DNA of 31,073 nucleotides from a virus, in the IMG/VR virus record IMGVR_UViG_3300017724_000043, positions 1-31,073 of that record; one strand, written 5' to 3'. The translations under genes were made by a program, and so were the position numbers. Every line of letters begins with the position of its first letter. The first letter of the stretch is position 1. The notes below the pieces were generated by a model, which was not told the DNA's origin, made no database searches, and saw nothing but the letters and a program-made list of their open reading frames with translations. Below, piece after piece: positions 16,598 to 22,837 of this stretch.

Positions 16598-17211
16598 TGT
16601 TTAGGATTGTTTTACTGTTACTACTTGCATCAAGTGCAGTAGCTAATCAGCAAGAGGGTTCACTAAACACCTACAACGGTGATGGCTCAACCACTAATTC
16701 TAACAACACTACCGAAGATAACTCAACAAGCAACTCTTATTCTGGAGCAGGTGCGGCTAGTCAAATACCAGTAGGTTCTGCTATCTCTCCTAGCTACATG
16801 AGCAACGGAATAGAAACCTGTTTACAGGGTGTTGGTTCATCAGTGCAGACAGTGCTTTTAGGGTGGTCTAACGGTAAGTACAAAAGCGATCCAGACTGTA
16901 ACCGCAGACGAGACGCATTAACATTAAACCAATTGGGAATGAAGGTAAGTGCTGTTAGCAGATTATGCGAATCAGTAAAGGTGTTCAGGGCTATGCTAAA
17001 CAGTGGCACACCCTGCCCGATTTTATCAGGGGGAAAACTAGTGGTTGGTCGCAAAGCATTGATGGTGCTAAAGACTAAACCGGAAACTTACATTCCAGAT
17101 TATAGTGATGACAAAGACTATTACGATTCACTGTTACAAATTGGCGAGGTGGTACAAGATGAAAAAGATGATGTGGACATTGTTGCTAAGTTCAGGACTA
17201 GCAAACAGTAG
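16597..17211 (+). CDS. Exported protein with signal peptide, function unknown
   Basis: The product is a 204-residue protein with a clear signal peptide (MFRIVLLLLLASSAVA, cleavage expected after AVA). A Ser/Thr/Asn-rich low-complexity stretch follows (residues about 24-55). Then comes a folded domain with four cysteines (ETCLQG, DPDCNRRRD, SRLCES, GTPCPIL), which could form disulfides in the periplasm. Proteins of this pattern (PVGSAISPSYMSNG, DPDCNRRRDA) occur in other marine phages without known function, to my recollection. The 3' end overlaps the next gene by 53 bases. Confidence 0.75.
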   Translation: MFRIVLLLLLASSAVANQQEGSLNTYNGDGSTTNSNNTTEDNSTSNSYSGAGAASQIPVGSAISPSYMSNGIETCLQGVGSSVQTVLLGWSNGKYKSDPDCNRRRDALTLNQLGMKVSAVSRLCESVKVFRAMLNSGTPCPILSGGKLVVGRKALMVLKTKPETYIPDYSDDKDYYDSLLQIGEVVQDEKDDVDIVAKFRTSKQ

Positions 17212-17980
17212 TGAACTTAATAACCTTATAGATTCATCATCTGCGATTGTAGACCAGATGAACAAGGGCGTAATGATGGTTGGCGCAGGGTTAGAATATG
17301 CTAATCATGGCGAGGCTTTATCTAGCGGTACAGTTCACCAGTCAGCACAGATCACATCAGCACAAGTATCAGCCTACAACAATGCGCTAGTTTCGATGTC
17401 TTACTATATGCCTTATGGTGATGTTAAACAGGTGCTAGAAGCTAAAGCATCAGAACACCTACAGCTAGTCGATGAGGCGGTAGATGTATTTACTGGCGCA
17501 GTAGTACAGATGGCGCAAGTACAACAGGTAGTAGAGATGGCAGAGACAGCCGCCACCCCCAACGAAGAAGAACAGGTGCAAGAGTTTGTTACTGCTAACG
17601 TAGAGTCTTTACAGATTACGCAAGAGACAGTGGACGATTACAACACTAGTCTTGAATCTATTGAGGTTAATGCTAACCAAGCCAGTGCATTCATCGCAGT
17701 TGCTAACAATGAAGATGCCGTTGAGTTCTTAGAGCAGGGCGCAGACAACAACAACACTACAGCTAGTCTAGCTACAGTTGCCTATGACGCTAACCAACAA
17801 TGGGTAAGCATGAACTGGGGCAACAATAACGCCACTGCTGTTTTATTAAATGGGCAAAACTTTGGCTTAGACCTTTACATTACTGAAGCTGATATACTAG
17901 CCGCAGGTAGTGAGTCTGAGTTCTACCAAACAAGCCCGATGTCTATGGGCTATAATTGTTTCTTTGAGCAGGATTGCTAA
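17159..17980 (+). CDS. Second exported protein with signal peptide, function unknown
   Basis: A longer ORF from 17105 exists, but ATG 17159 has GAGGTGG at 17146-17152 (six-base spacing) and starts a signal peptide MKKMMWTLLLSSGLANSS, so this start is chosen: 273 residues. The mature part is acidic, helical and Gln/Asn/Val-rich (VQMAQVQQVVEMAETAAT), with two cysteines at the end (NCFFEQDC). It begins inside the preceding exported gene in another frame. No family is recognised. The pair may be co-exported partners that act at the envelope before lysis or are attached to virions; this is inference. Confidence 0.72.
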   Translation: MKKMMWTLLLSSGLANSSELNNLIDSSSAIVDQMNKGVMMVGAGLEYANHGEALSSGTVHQSAQITSAQVSAYNNALVSMSYYMPYGDVKQVLEAKASEHLQLVDEAVDVFTGAVVQMAQVQQVVEMAETAATPNEEEQVQEFVTANVESLQITQETVDDYNTSLESIEVNANQASAFIAVANNEDAVEFLEQGADNNNTTASLATVAYDANQQWVSMNWGNNNATAVLLNGQNFGLDLYITEADILAAGSESEFYQTSPMSMGYNCFFEQDC

Positions 17981-18456
17981 TGGGTTTAGAAGATACAGAA
18001 TTAAAAATAGGTGGCACTAGCTTTAAGGGTGTCTACATTGCCATACTGTTTAGCCTAGCAACTACACTGGGCGGTGGTGTATGGACGGCTAGTAGCCTCT
18101 ATAGTAGACTAGAAGCAGTTGAATCAATAACCATTCCAGACGTACAGCCTATGCAAGAAGAACTACAACTTATTAAACAACAGTTACAGGATAACGAAAT
18201 TGGGGCTTTAAGCGCGAAATTAGCCACTTTAGGAACTAACCTTACAACTATTATGGATCAGCAGGAAAAGCTGTTAGAATTGAAATCTGAGCTTTCTACG
18301 CTATCTAAAGAAATAGAGGCAATGAAAGGTACAGTTGCGGCGGCAGAAGTTATTACAAAAGATAATGAAGATATTGCAGAGCGCATCAAGATTCTTACTA
18401 AGGAAGCAGAGGATTTGTGGGAAGCGGTGTCGTATCTCAGCAACCCCTATAGGTGA
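17980..18456 (+). CDS. Membrane-anchored coiled-coil protein (i-spanin-like topology, probable)
   Basis: The product is a 158-residue protein: a short N-terminal segment, one TM helix at about residues 17-38 (GVYIAILFSLATTLGGGVWT), then a long coiled coil (EELQLIKQQLQDNEIGALS, KLLELKSELSTLSKEIEAMK) to the end. This topology and its position just before holin and endolysin are like inner-membrane spanins. However, no outer-membrane lipoprotein partner with a lipobox is visible nearby, so the spanin label stays tentative. ATG 17980 overlaps the upstream stop (TAATG); an in-frame TTG at 17974 is less likely. Confidence 0.65.
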   Translation: MGLEDTELKIGGTSFKGVYIAILFSLATTLGGGVWTASSLYSRLEAVESITIPDVQPMQEELQLIKQQLQDNEIGALSAKLATLGTNLTTIMDQQEKLLELKSELSTLSKEIEAMKGTVAAAEVITKDNEDIAERIKILTKEAEDLWEAVSYLSNPYR

Positions 18457-18459
18457 TTT

Positions 18460-18831
18460 ATGTGGCAAAATCTAATTGCACCAGTAGCCAAGTTAGCAGG
18501 CGGCTACATGAAGAACAAGGCAGAAGAGAAACAGGCTAAACACAAAGCCAAGATGAGCATGATTAAGAATGATGCAGATTGGGAAACCAAGATGGCAGAG
18601 GCTTCTAATTCGTCATTTAAAGATGAATTTTTCGTAATTGTTTTAAGTTTTCCTTTGTTTTTTATCGGCTATGCAGTAGGCGTAGATGACCCTGCTATCA
18701 TTGACAGAGTAAAAGAGGGCTTTAATGCTTTAAATGAACTGCCGGACTGGTATCAATATTTGCTATTTATAGCAGTTAGTAGTAGTTTTGGCATCAAAGG
18801 TGCTGACAAAATAATGAAGATGAGGAAGTAA
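18460..18831 (+). CDS. Holin, GTA_holin_3TM-like
   Basis: The product is a 123-residue protein: a basic cytoplasmic N-terminal half (MKNKAEEKQAKHKAKMSMIK), then two or three hydrophobic segments (FFVIVLSFPLFFIGYAVG and YQYLLFIAVSSSFGIKGA). The LPDWYQYLLFIAVSSSFGI pattern matches the gene-transfer-agent 3TM holin family. It would form lesions in the inner membrane that release the endolysin. It is placed directly before the endolysin gene, with one base between them. Confidence 0.82.
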   Translation: MWQNLIAPVAKLAGGYMKNKAEEKQAKHKAKMSMIKNDADWETKMAEASNSSFKDEFFVIVLSFPLFFIGYAVGVDDPAIIDRVKEGFNALNELPDWYQYLLFIAVSSSFGIKGADKIMKMRK

Positions 18832-18832
18832 C

Positions 18833-19255
18833 ATGACAGAAGAAACTAAGCCAAAGGCAAAAGCAAAGCCTAAGAAAAAAGAAGTTGTTGAAAACGATTT
18901 TTTTAAAGCAAAAGAATTACGATGCAAGCACACTGGTAAAGACGGTTTTGATCCAGAGTTTTTAGAACTGCTGACAAAGATTAGAATCGAATGTGATTTT
19001 CCTTTTCCAATTACCAGTGCATACAGGCACGAAAGCCACCCTGCTGAACAAAGGAAAAAAGGCGTAGGAAGCCACCAACTCGGCAAGGCTGTCGATATAT
19101 TATGTCGCGGAGAAAAAGCCTTAAAGCTAATTGAGGTGGCTCAGAAGCATGGAATCAAAAGGATTGGCGTACAGCAACGCGGTCTTAGCAGATTTATTCA
19201 TATCGATTCATGTACCGAAGCAGACGGTAAACCCCCTGCAATCTGGTCTTACTAG
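18833..19255 (+). CDS. Endolysin, peptidase M15 family
   Basis: The product is a 140-residue protein with a Lys/Ala/Pro-rich N-terminal tail (residues 5-17), then a M15 (D-Ala-D-Ala carboxypeptidase-like) domain: ITSAYRHESHP at 60-70, SHQLGKAVDI at 80-89 and FIHID at 121-125. The predicted zinc ligands are His81, Asp88 and His123. It should cut peptidoglycan peptide stems. There is no signal peptide, so it depends on the holin. The basic tail may bind the wall or membrane. A terminator follows immediately. Confidence 0.9.
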   Translation: MTEETKPKAKAKPKKKEVVENDFFKAKELRCKHTGKDGFDPEFLELLTKIRIECDFPFPITSAYRHESHPAEQRKKGVGSHQLGKAVDILCRGEKALKLIEVAQKHGIKRIGVQQRGLSRFIHIDSCTEADGKPPAIWSY

Positions 19256-19308
19256 CAGACGCACCCTCTCTCGCTGTCTGCGAAGCCCCTTAATTGGGGC
19301 TTTTTTTT
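19255..19308 (+). terminator. Tandem hairpins and rho-independent terminator after lysis genes
   Basis: A first inverted repeat, GCAGAC (19255-19260) with GTCTGC (19276-19281), begins at the endolysin stop. Then AAGCCCC (19283-19289) pairs with GGGGCTT (19296-19302), followed by a T run to 19308. This is a clear end of the late transcript. Confidence 0.93.
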
Positions 19309-19328
19309 GCTTCATGAAAACCAAAGTG

Positions 19329-19357
19329 TTGACATCTGTTAAGTAAACGATTAACCT
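19329..19357 (+). promoter_or_regulatory. Early promoter, sigma70-like (TTGACA)
   Basis: TTGACA at 19329-19334 is followed after 17 bases by TAACCT (19352-19357), a weak -10. The box is preceded by AAAGTG exactly as at 24650. It sits in a gap after the late terminator and before the early genes, which supports it more than the weak -10 does. Confidence 0.62.
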
Positions 19358-19391
19358 GCTATCTCAATTTATAAATCAATGAGGATTTTTT

Positions 19392-19580
19392 ATGACTGAC
19401 TTAAACAAATTGACTGACTACGAATCCGGTGAGTTCGATTGTGTACATGGGCATCCTGCTAGGGAGTGCGAGTCATCGCGTTACTATGCAGGTTATGCTG
19501 ATGCTTACGCAAGCGAGCAGAGTGCAACTTGGTATTCAGAGCGTAAATTTTTAGAAATCATGGGGGAAGCAAATGAGTAA
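19392..19580 (+). CDS. Small early protein, function unknown
   Basis: The product is a 62-residue acidic protein with two cysteines and many Tyr/Ser/Ala (YYAGYADAYASEQSATWYSE). It is the first gene after the early promoter, with GAGGATTTTTTATG as ribosome site and start. It overlaps the annealing-protein gene by eight bases. As the first early gene it may act on the host, but nothing in the sequence shows how. Confidence 0.65.
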   Translation: MTDLNKLTDYESGEFDCVHGHPARECESSRYYAGYADAYASEQSATWYSERKFLEIMGEANE

Positions 19581-20184
19581 CGTATGGAAAACGCTATCTA
19601 AAATAGATGTTTCTAATCACATAGAAACAAAGGGTGGCTTGCACTACCTATCATGGGGGTGGGCTTGGTCTACCCTATGCGAGCATTATCCCGATAGCAC
19701 TTATAGCTATAACGATGAACCTATATGGTGCGAAAAAACCAACACTGTAGAAGTTGAGGTCACTGTAACTGTAGAGGGTAAAGCTATATCAATGTGGCTA
19801 CCTGTTATGGACTACCGCAACAAAGCTATTGAGAACCCCACTAGCCGAGACATATCAGACGCAAGGATTAGATGCCTTGTAAAAGCTATAGCGATGCATG
19901 GTTTAGGTATGTGCTTGTACATGGGGCAAACTAAACCGCAAGAGTTTACAGATGCTTCTAAAGAGAAAGAAGCCTATCAGGACATGATTGTTGACCTACT
20001 GCCTAGCGTTAAAGCTATCAAAGACGGCATAGCTACCAACGATTATTCAACAGCTAACGAAGCATGGAAAGAACTCACAAGCGTTGAAAAACAATTGCTA
20101 TGGAAAGCCCCTTCAAAAGGTGGGGTGTTCAGCACTCAGGAACGCGCCATAATGAAAACATCAGAATTTAGACAAGCCCAATAG
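19573..20184 (+). CDS. Single-strand annealing protein, DUF1071 (Sak-like) family
   Basis: The product is a 203-residue protein with the DUF1071 signatures: KGGLHYLSWGWAW at about 20-32, MWLPVMDYRNKAIENPTSRD at about 74-93 and IRCLVKAIAMHGLGMCLYMG at 99-118. Members are phage recombinases that anneal complementary single strands, working with an SSB. The next gene is an SSB-like protein, so the pair forms a homologous recombination module. It could serve concatemer formation or replication restart in a phage lacking its own polymerase. Confidence 0.87.
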   Translation: MSNVWKTLSKIDVSNHIETKGGLHYLSWGWAWSTLCEHYPDSTYSYNDEPIWCEKTNTVEVEVTVTVEGKAISMWLPVMDYRNKAIENPTSRDISDARIRCLVKAIAMHGLGMCLYMGQTKPQEFTDASKEKEAYQDMIVDLLPSVKAIKDGIATNDYSTANEAWKELTSVEKQLLWKAPSKGGVFSTQERAIMKTSEFRQAQ

Positions 20185-20195
20185 GAGAAGTAAAA

Positions 20196-20519
20196 ATGAA
20201 AGTAAGAGTTAATGTAAGTATAGATTGCATGAAAATCGACAAGTCACGCATGAAGCAAGTGACAAAAAAAGATGGTAGTAAGGCGGCATATATTGACCTA
20301 ACAACCTACCTAGACACTGACAAAAACAGCGAGTTTGGAGATCATGGCTTTATTAGCCAACAGGTAAGCCAAGAAGAACGTGAAGCAGGAACGCAGACAC
20401 CGATTCTAGGCAACTGCAAGGTTGTATGGTCTGATATTGAAGTTCCAGAACCAAACCAAAAGCCAATTAATGTTAGGGAAGAACAGCAATCTTTAATGGA
20501 TGATGACATTCCGTTCTAG
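20196..20519 (+). CDS. Single-stranded DNA-binding protein (phage SSB)
   Basis: The product is a 107-residue protein, beta-rich, with DLTTYLDTDKNSEFGDHGFI in the core and a C-terminal acidic tip DDDIPF, the classic SSB tail that recruits partner proteins. It is 11 bases behind the annealing protein, with AGGAGAAG as a strong ribosome site. It is shorter than bacterial SSB and of the phage OB-fold type that accompanies DUF1071 proteins. The tail hints at interaction with host replication or recombination factors. Confidence 0.85.
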   Translation: MKVRVNVSIDCMKIDKSRMKQVTKKDGSKAAYIDLTTYLDTDKNSEFGDHGFISQQVSQEEREAGTQTPILGNCKVVWSDIEVPEPNQKPINVREEQQSLMDDDIPF

Positions 20520-20527
20520 TTAAAAAC

Positions 20528-20547
20528 CCCACCCCCGAAGGGGTGGG
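20528..20547 (+). other. GC-rich hairpin after SSB gene, no T tract
   Basis: CCCACCCC (20528-20535) pairs with GGGGTGGG (20540-20547) around a CGAA loop. On the + strand no T run follows (TAAACC), whereas on the - strand TTTTT does follow it. It may be an mRNA-stabilising 3' end, a weak or rho-dependent terminator, or a terminator for the opposite strand. Confidence 0.7.
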
Positions 20548-20565
20548 TAAACCATAGGAGTATAG

Positions 20566-20622
20566 ATGATCGAGAGGGGAAGCCCGATCACGATTAATTT
20601 ACCACAGCGAGGACTAGAATGA
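20566..20622 (+). CDS. 18-codon leader ORF coupled to the Cro-like gene
   Basis: ATG at 20566 is preceded by AGGAG (20556-20560, five-base spacing) and reads MIERGSPITINLPQRGLE. Its TGA overlaps the next gene's ATG (ATGA, 20619-20622). The strong ribosome site plus perfect coupling suggests it is translated and controls the regulator's translation. It could also be only a ribosome-loading device. It is too short for homology. Confidence 0.5.
   Translation: MIERGSPITINLPQRGLE
20567..20590. repeat. Inverted repeat at the start of the leader ORF
   Basis: TGATCG (20567-20572) and CGATCA (20585-20590) are exact reverse complements separated by 12 bases. It overlaps the leader start codon. It could be an RNA hairpin covering the start or an operator for the HTH protein encoded just downstream. 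Confidence 0.55.
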
Positions 20623-20813
20623 TACATTTTGGAGAATGTTTAAAGACTGCACAGTCGGACAAAAAGGTAAGCAGTTCCGAACTGGCTAGGAAATTAGGGG
20701 TTCACAGACAGCAGGTTGCTATCTGGCGCAACAAAAAGAGTTGCCGACTAGATACAGCCATCAAGGTTTGTAACGCCTTAGAATACAAATTGGATGAGTT
20801 TTGTAGCTTATAA
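20619..20813 (+). CDS. Cro/CI-type HTH transcriptional regulator
   Basis: The product is a 64-residue protein made up almost entirely of a helix-turn-helix: SSSELARKLGVHRQQVAIWRN at about 18-38, with a following helix LDTAIKVCNALEYKLDEFC. It is Cro-sized, with no oligomerisation or cleavage domain. It is the only DNA-binding regulator recognised in the genome, and no integrase is present, so it probably times early transcription rather than keeping lysogeny. Possible operators are the palindrome 20900-20919 and the repeat at its own leader. GCGAGGA lies upstream of its ATG. Confidence 0.8.
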   Translation: MIHFGECLKTAQSDKKVSSSELARKLGVHRQQVAIWRNKKSCRLDTAIKVCNALEYKLDEFCSL

Positions 20814-20817
20814 AAGA

Positions 20818-20837
20818 AGCCCCCAATTAAGGGGGCT
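20818..20837 (+). other. GC-rich hairpin after regulator gene, no T tract
   Basis: AGCCCCC (20818-20824) pairs with GGGGGCT (20831-20837) around AATTAA, four bases after the HTH stop. No T run follows on the + strand. The palindrome closely resembles the terminator stem at 19283-19302 but lacks its T tract. Confidence 0.7.
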
Positions 20838-21238
20838 GTACAAATGCCGTAAAAACGGCGATACTTGTAGCACGACCAAACAAGTTAGGTGAGTATAGCA
20901 TAGTATTTTAACGTACTATAATGTCTTTTAAAGAACAATCCTTTCTTGTATAGGTCACTAGTTATCGGGCTAGAGGCTGATGAATCCCTTAAATAAAACA
21001 TCAGAGCGAAGTTGACCCTCTTGACATAGCCCCAAAAGCAGATCGGTTTCTGCTAATGGATAGATTAGATATTCGATACGATAACGATTATAACCGCAGA
21101 GTCGCGCAAGCCCTTTGATCTAAAAATTTAACTGCGACAGGTTAAAGGGTGAAACTTATCTGAAAAATATATATTAAAATATACATTCAATTACATAACA
21201 GGCGAGGCTTGACCGAGCCATACAACGAGGAAAGCACG
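20838..21238. other. Structured non-coding region (possible control region or origin)
   Basis: No convincing gene is seen; a 20-codon ORF at 21056-21118 lacks a ribosome site. The stretch holds a hairpin GCCGT-AAAA-ACGGC (20846-20859), a palindrome ATAGTA/TACTAT (20900-20919) overlapping a TATAAT at 20917-20922, and arms CTGATG/CATCAG (20977-20982, 20999-21004). It also has AGCAGA/TCTGCT (21037-21054), a near-perfect TTTAAC/GTTAAA dyad (21127-21146) and a very AT-rich tract (about 21160-21190). The CGATA-type repeats near 21073-21091 could be iteron-like. It may be a promoter-operator, a small RNA, or a replication origin. Confidence 0.6.
20900..20922 (+). promoter_or_regulatory. Palindrome overlapping a TATAAT box (candidate operator/promoter)
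   Basis: ATAGTA (20900-20905) and TACTAT (20914-20919) are exact reverse complements with eight bases between, and TATAAT lies at 20917-20922. No good -35 is found 17 bases upstream. Its place 87 bases after the HTH gene makes it a candidate repressor site. Confidence 0.4.
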
Positions 21239-21580
21239 ATGAAAACAAGACACGATGAAATGTTAGAACAGGCAAAAAAATATCACAAAGATCATCCGGA
21301 AGTATGGGATGCTTTTGTTGACTTTACATTTGATAGAATTAAGAAGGGTTACAATAACTACTCTGTCTACTCAATCATGGAGCGCATCCGGTGGGATATG
21401 GGGCAGATTGGTGGTGATGGCATCACAGAATTTAAGATTGGTAATAACCACAGACCTTTCTATGCCAGATGGTTTATGGAACAATATCCAGAACACGCAG
21501 GTTTTTTTAGAACAAGACAGCAGAACAGTCACATGAATCCTGCAACTGGACTGGACATGAAACCAGACATGGTGAAATAA
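21239..21580 (+). CDS. Conserved phage protein of unknown function
   Basis: The product is a 113-residue protein with a basic N-terminus (MKTRHDEMLEQAKKYHKDHP), FVDFTFDRIKKGYNNYSVYS and the motif FKIGNNHRPFYARWFMEQYP. This RWD, NNHR-YAR, ME-P pattern is widely conserved in phage early regions without a known activity. An upstream TTG at 21209 extends the ORF, but ATG 21239 has CGAGGA eight bases before it, matching the leader of the gene at 24713, so it is chosen. The stop abuts the next start. Confidence 0.75.
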   Translation: MKTRHDEMLEQAKKYHKDHPEVWDAFVDFTFDRIKKGYNNYSVYSIMERIRWDMGQIGGDGITEFKIGNNHRPFYARWFMEQYPEHAGFFRTRQQNSHMNPATGLDMKPDMVK

Positions 21581-21952
21581 ATGTTATTAAATACTGGCGA
21601 CAACTACGAACCGGAAGAAGCTGACGTTATAGCATGGCAGAGAACCTATCCTGCCATCAATGTTCACCAAGAACTAAACGCTATGGAGTCATGGCTAGAC
21701 GCTAACCCAACACGCCGCAAGACCAGTAAAGGCATTAAGCGGTTCATTAACTCTTGGCTTACACGCGCACAAGATAGAGGCGGATCACCACAGGTCAAGT
21801 CAAAAGCAAACAGCAGTAAAGCAATTAGCATAGAAGATAAGCTAGCCGATGTTGGATGGATTCAAAATGAAACCATGAAGCAACAAGCAAAGGATTTCTA
21901 CCTAAGAACTAAAGGTTTTTATTTTGACGGTGAGAAGCGGCACAATGCTTAG
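21581..21952 (+). CDS. Replication-type protein (helicase-loader/initiator C-terminal-like, probable)
   Basis: The product is a 123-residue protein with an acidic N-terminus, ELNAMESWLDANPTRRKTSK then GIKRFINSWLTRAQDRGG at about 30-68, a pattern found at the C-termini of phage replication initiators and helicase loaders. The last part (LADVGWIQNETMKQQAKDFY) could be a partner-binding helix. It may recruit the host DnaB helicase, consistent with the lack of any phage polymerase or helicase. The assignment is from this motif alone. Confidence 0.55.
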   Translation: MLLNTGDNYEPEEADVIAWQRTYPAINVHQELNAMESWLDANPTRRKTSKGIKRFINSWLTRAQDRGGSPQVKSKANSSKAISIEDKLADVGWIQNETMKQQAKDFYLRTKGFYFDGEKRHNA

Positions 21953-22091
21953 ATGGTGCGTATGGGTGGACAATATTGGGCATTATTTTGATGATCTAAA
22001 TGAAGCGCATGAGTTCGCCCAAACGTGGCTAGACAATGATATTGAAGATGTAGTTATTGAAGCGGTAGCAGACAACAGGACAATCAATTAA
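21945..22091 (+). CDS. Small acidic protein, function unknown
   Basis: A 48-codon ORF starts in the last codons of the preceding gene: MLRWCVWVDNIGHYFDDLNE, then a helix AHEFAQTWLDNDIEDVVIE. The ATG lies behind a GAGAAG-like site. The beta-helix-beta look resembles other tiny phage proteins, including the one at 16167. It fills an otherwise empty gap, which supports it. No function is apparent. Confidence 0.55.
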   Translation: MLRWCVWVDNIGHYFDDLNEAHEFAQTWLDNDIEDVVIEAVADNRTIN

Positions 22092-22101
22092 GGGGATGAA
22101 A

Positions 22102-22383
22102 ATGGGTAATATAAGACGACTAAGATACGAAGGAACGACAGCAAAGAACCTAGAGCGAGGCAAAGAATACACTTACAGAGAGTTTGCAGAAGAGGCAAAC
22201 GTAGGCTATAGATGCATGGTTTCTCGCCTACACAATAAAAGATTTGTAAGCGATAAAGAACTAGAACCGCTTAACGCTCACAAGATACCTAAAGCATGGC
22301 GAAATGAGCCGGTGTTAGACAACAGTAGATTTGAACATCCATTTGAAATGGTTTCGCAGAAGTGGTTGAGCAAGCGTCTATGA
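22102..22383 (+). CDS. Small basic protein with possible HTH, early region
   Basis: The product is a 93-residue basic protein. TYREFAEEANVGYRCMVSRL at about 27-46 could be a helix-turn-helix, and the C-terminus is positively charged (FEMVSQKWLSKRL). AAGGGG at 22090-22095 sits six bases before ATG 22102, which is preferred to ATG 22096. It overlaps the NinB-like gene by four bases (ATGA). It is probably DNA-binding; this is inference. Confidence 0.6.
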   Translation: MGNIRRLRYEGTTAKNLERGKEYTYREFAEEANVGYRCMVSRLHNKRFVSDKELEPLNAHKIPKAWRNEPVLDNSRFEHPFEMVSQKWLSKRL

Positions 22384-22835
22384 GTCAAGGTGCATTTATA
22401 AGGATCAGGACAAGGCAGGAGATAGAGAAAAAACTGCCTTTCCTAATCAACGAAATCAAAGCATGGGATTATGAGAAGCCGCTTTGTATAAAGCTAGAGC
22501 AATATAGAAACCCAAGATCATTAGGTCAAAATGCGATGTCACATATTTGGTATCGAGAGATCGCGCAGGGTATGGAGAAGAAAGGTCACAAGGTTGATTA
22601 TGAAAAGCCAGATGAAGCATGGAAGTTATGGCTCAAGAAACGCTTTCTAGGCTCGACTGAGATAACCATAGGCAAACATACCTTTGAGAAGATACAACAC
22701 ACTAGCGACCTAAACAGTGCTGACATGGCGCATTATTTAGATCAGGTGTATCATTGGGCTGATGAAAGGGGAATAAGGCTATCAATTCCAAAAGAAAGTG
22801 AATATGCCGAGATACTAAAACAACAGGAGAGTTAA
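22380..22835 (+). CDS. ninB: NinB-family recombination protein
   Basis: The product is a 151-residue protein with the NinB pattern: a basic first strand region (GAFIRIRTRQEIEKKL), RNPRSLGQNAMSHIWYREIA at about 43-62 and a conserved C-terminal helix region (DMAHYLDQVYHWADERGIRL). Lambda NinB (Orf) binds SSB and single-stranded DNA and substitutes for RecFOR functions. The ATG overlaps the preceding stop. NinG lies three genes downstream and the annealing protein/SSB pair upstream, so these form a recombination set. Confidence 0.82.
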   Translation: MSQGAFIRIRTRQEIEKKLPFLINEIKAWDYEKPLCIKLEQYRNPRSLGQNAMSHIWYREIAQGMEKKGHKVDYEKPDEAWKLWLKKRFLGSTEITIGKHTFEKIQHTSDLNSADMAHYLDQVYHWADERGIRLSIPKESEYAEILKQQES

Positions 22836-22837
22836 GG

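Noticed and set aside
19131-19346. 71-codon ORF overlapping the endolysin end and terminator
   Set aside because: It is a different-frame shadow that runs through the terminator stem.
21021-21058. TTGACA at 21021-21026 as a promoter
   Set aside because: No -10-like hexamer at 16-18 bases; the only TAAT is about 26 bases away.
21056-21118. 20-codon ORF in the non-coding region
   Set aside because: There is no ribosome site and no overlap with neighbours, so it is indistinguishable from chance.
20838-21238. tRNA or CRISPR array in the large gap
   Set aside because: No cloverleaf with a T-loop signature and no regularly spaced direct repeats were found.
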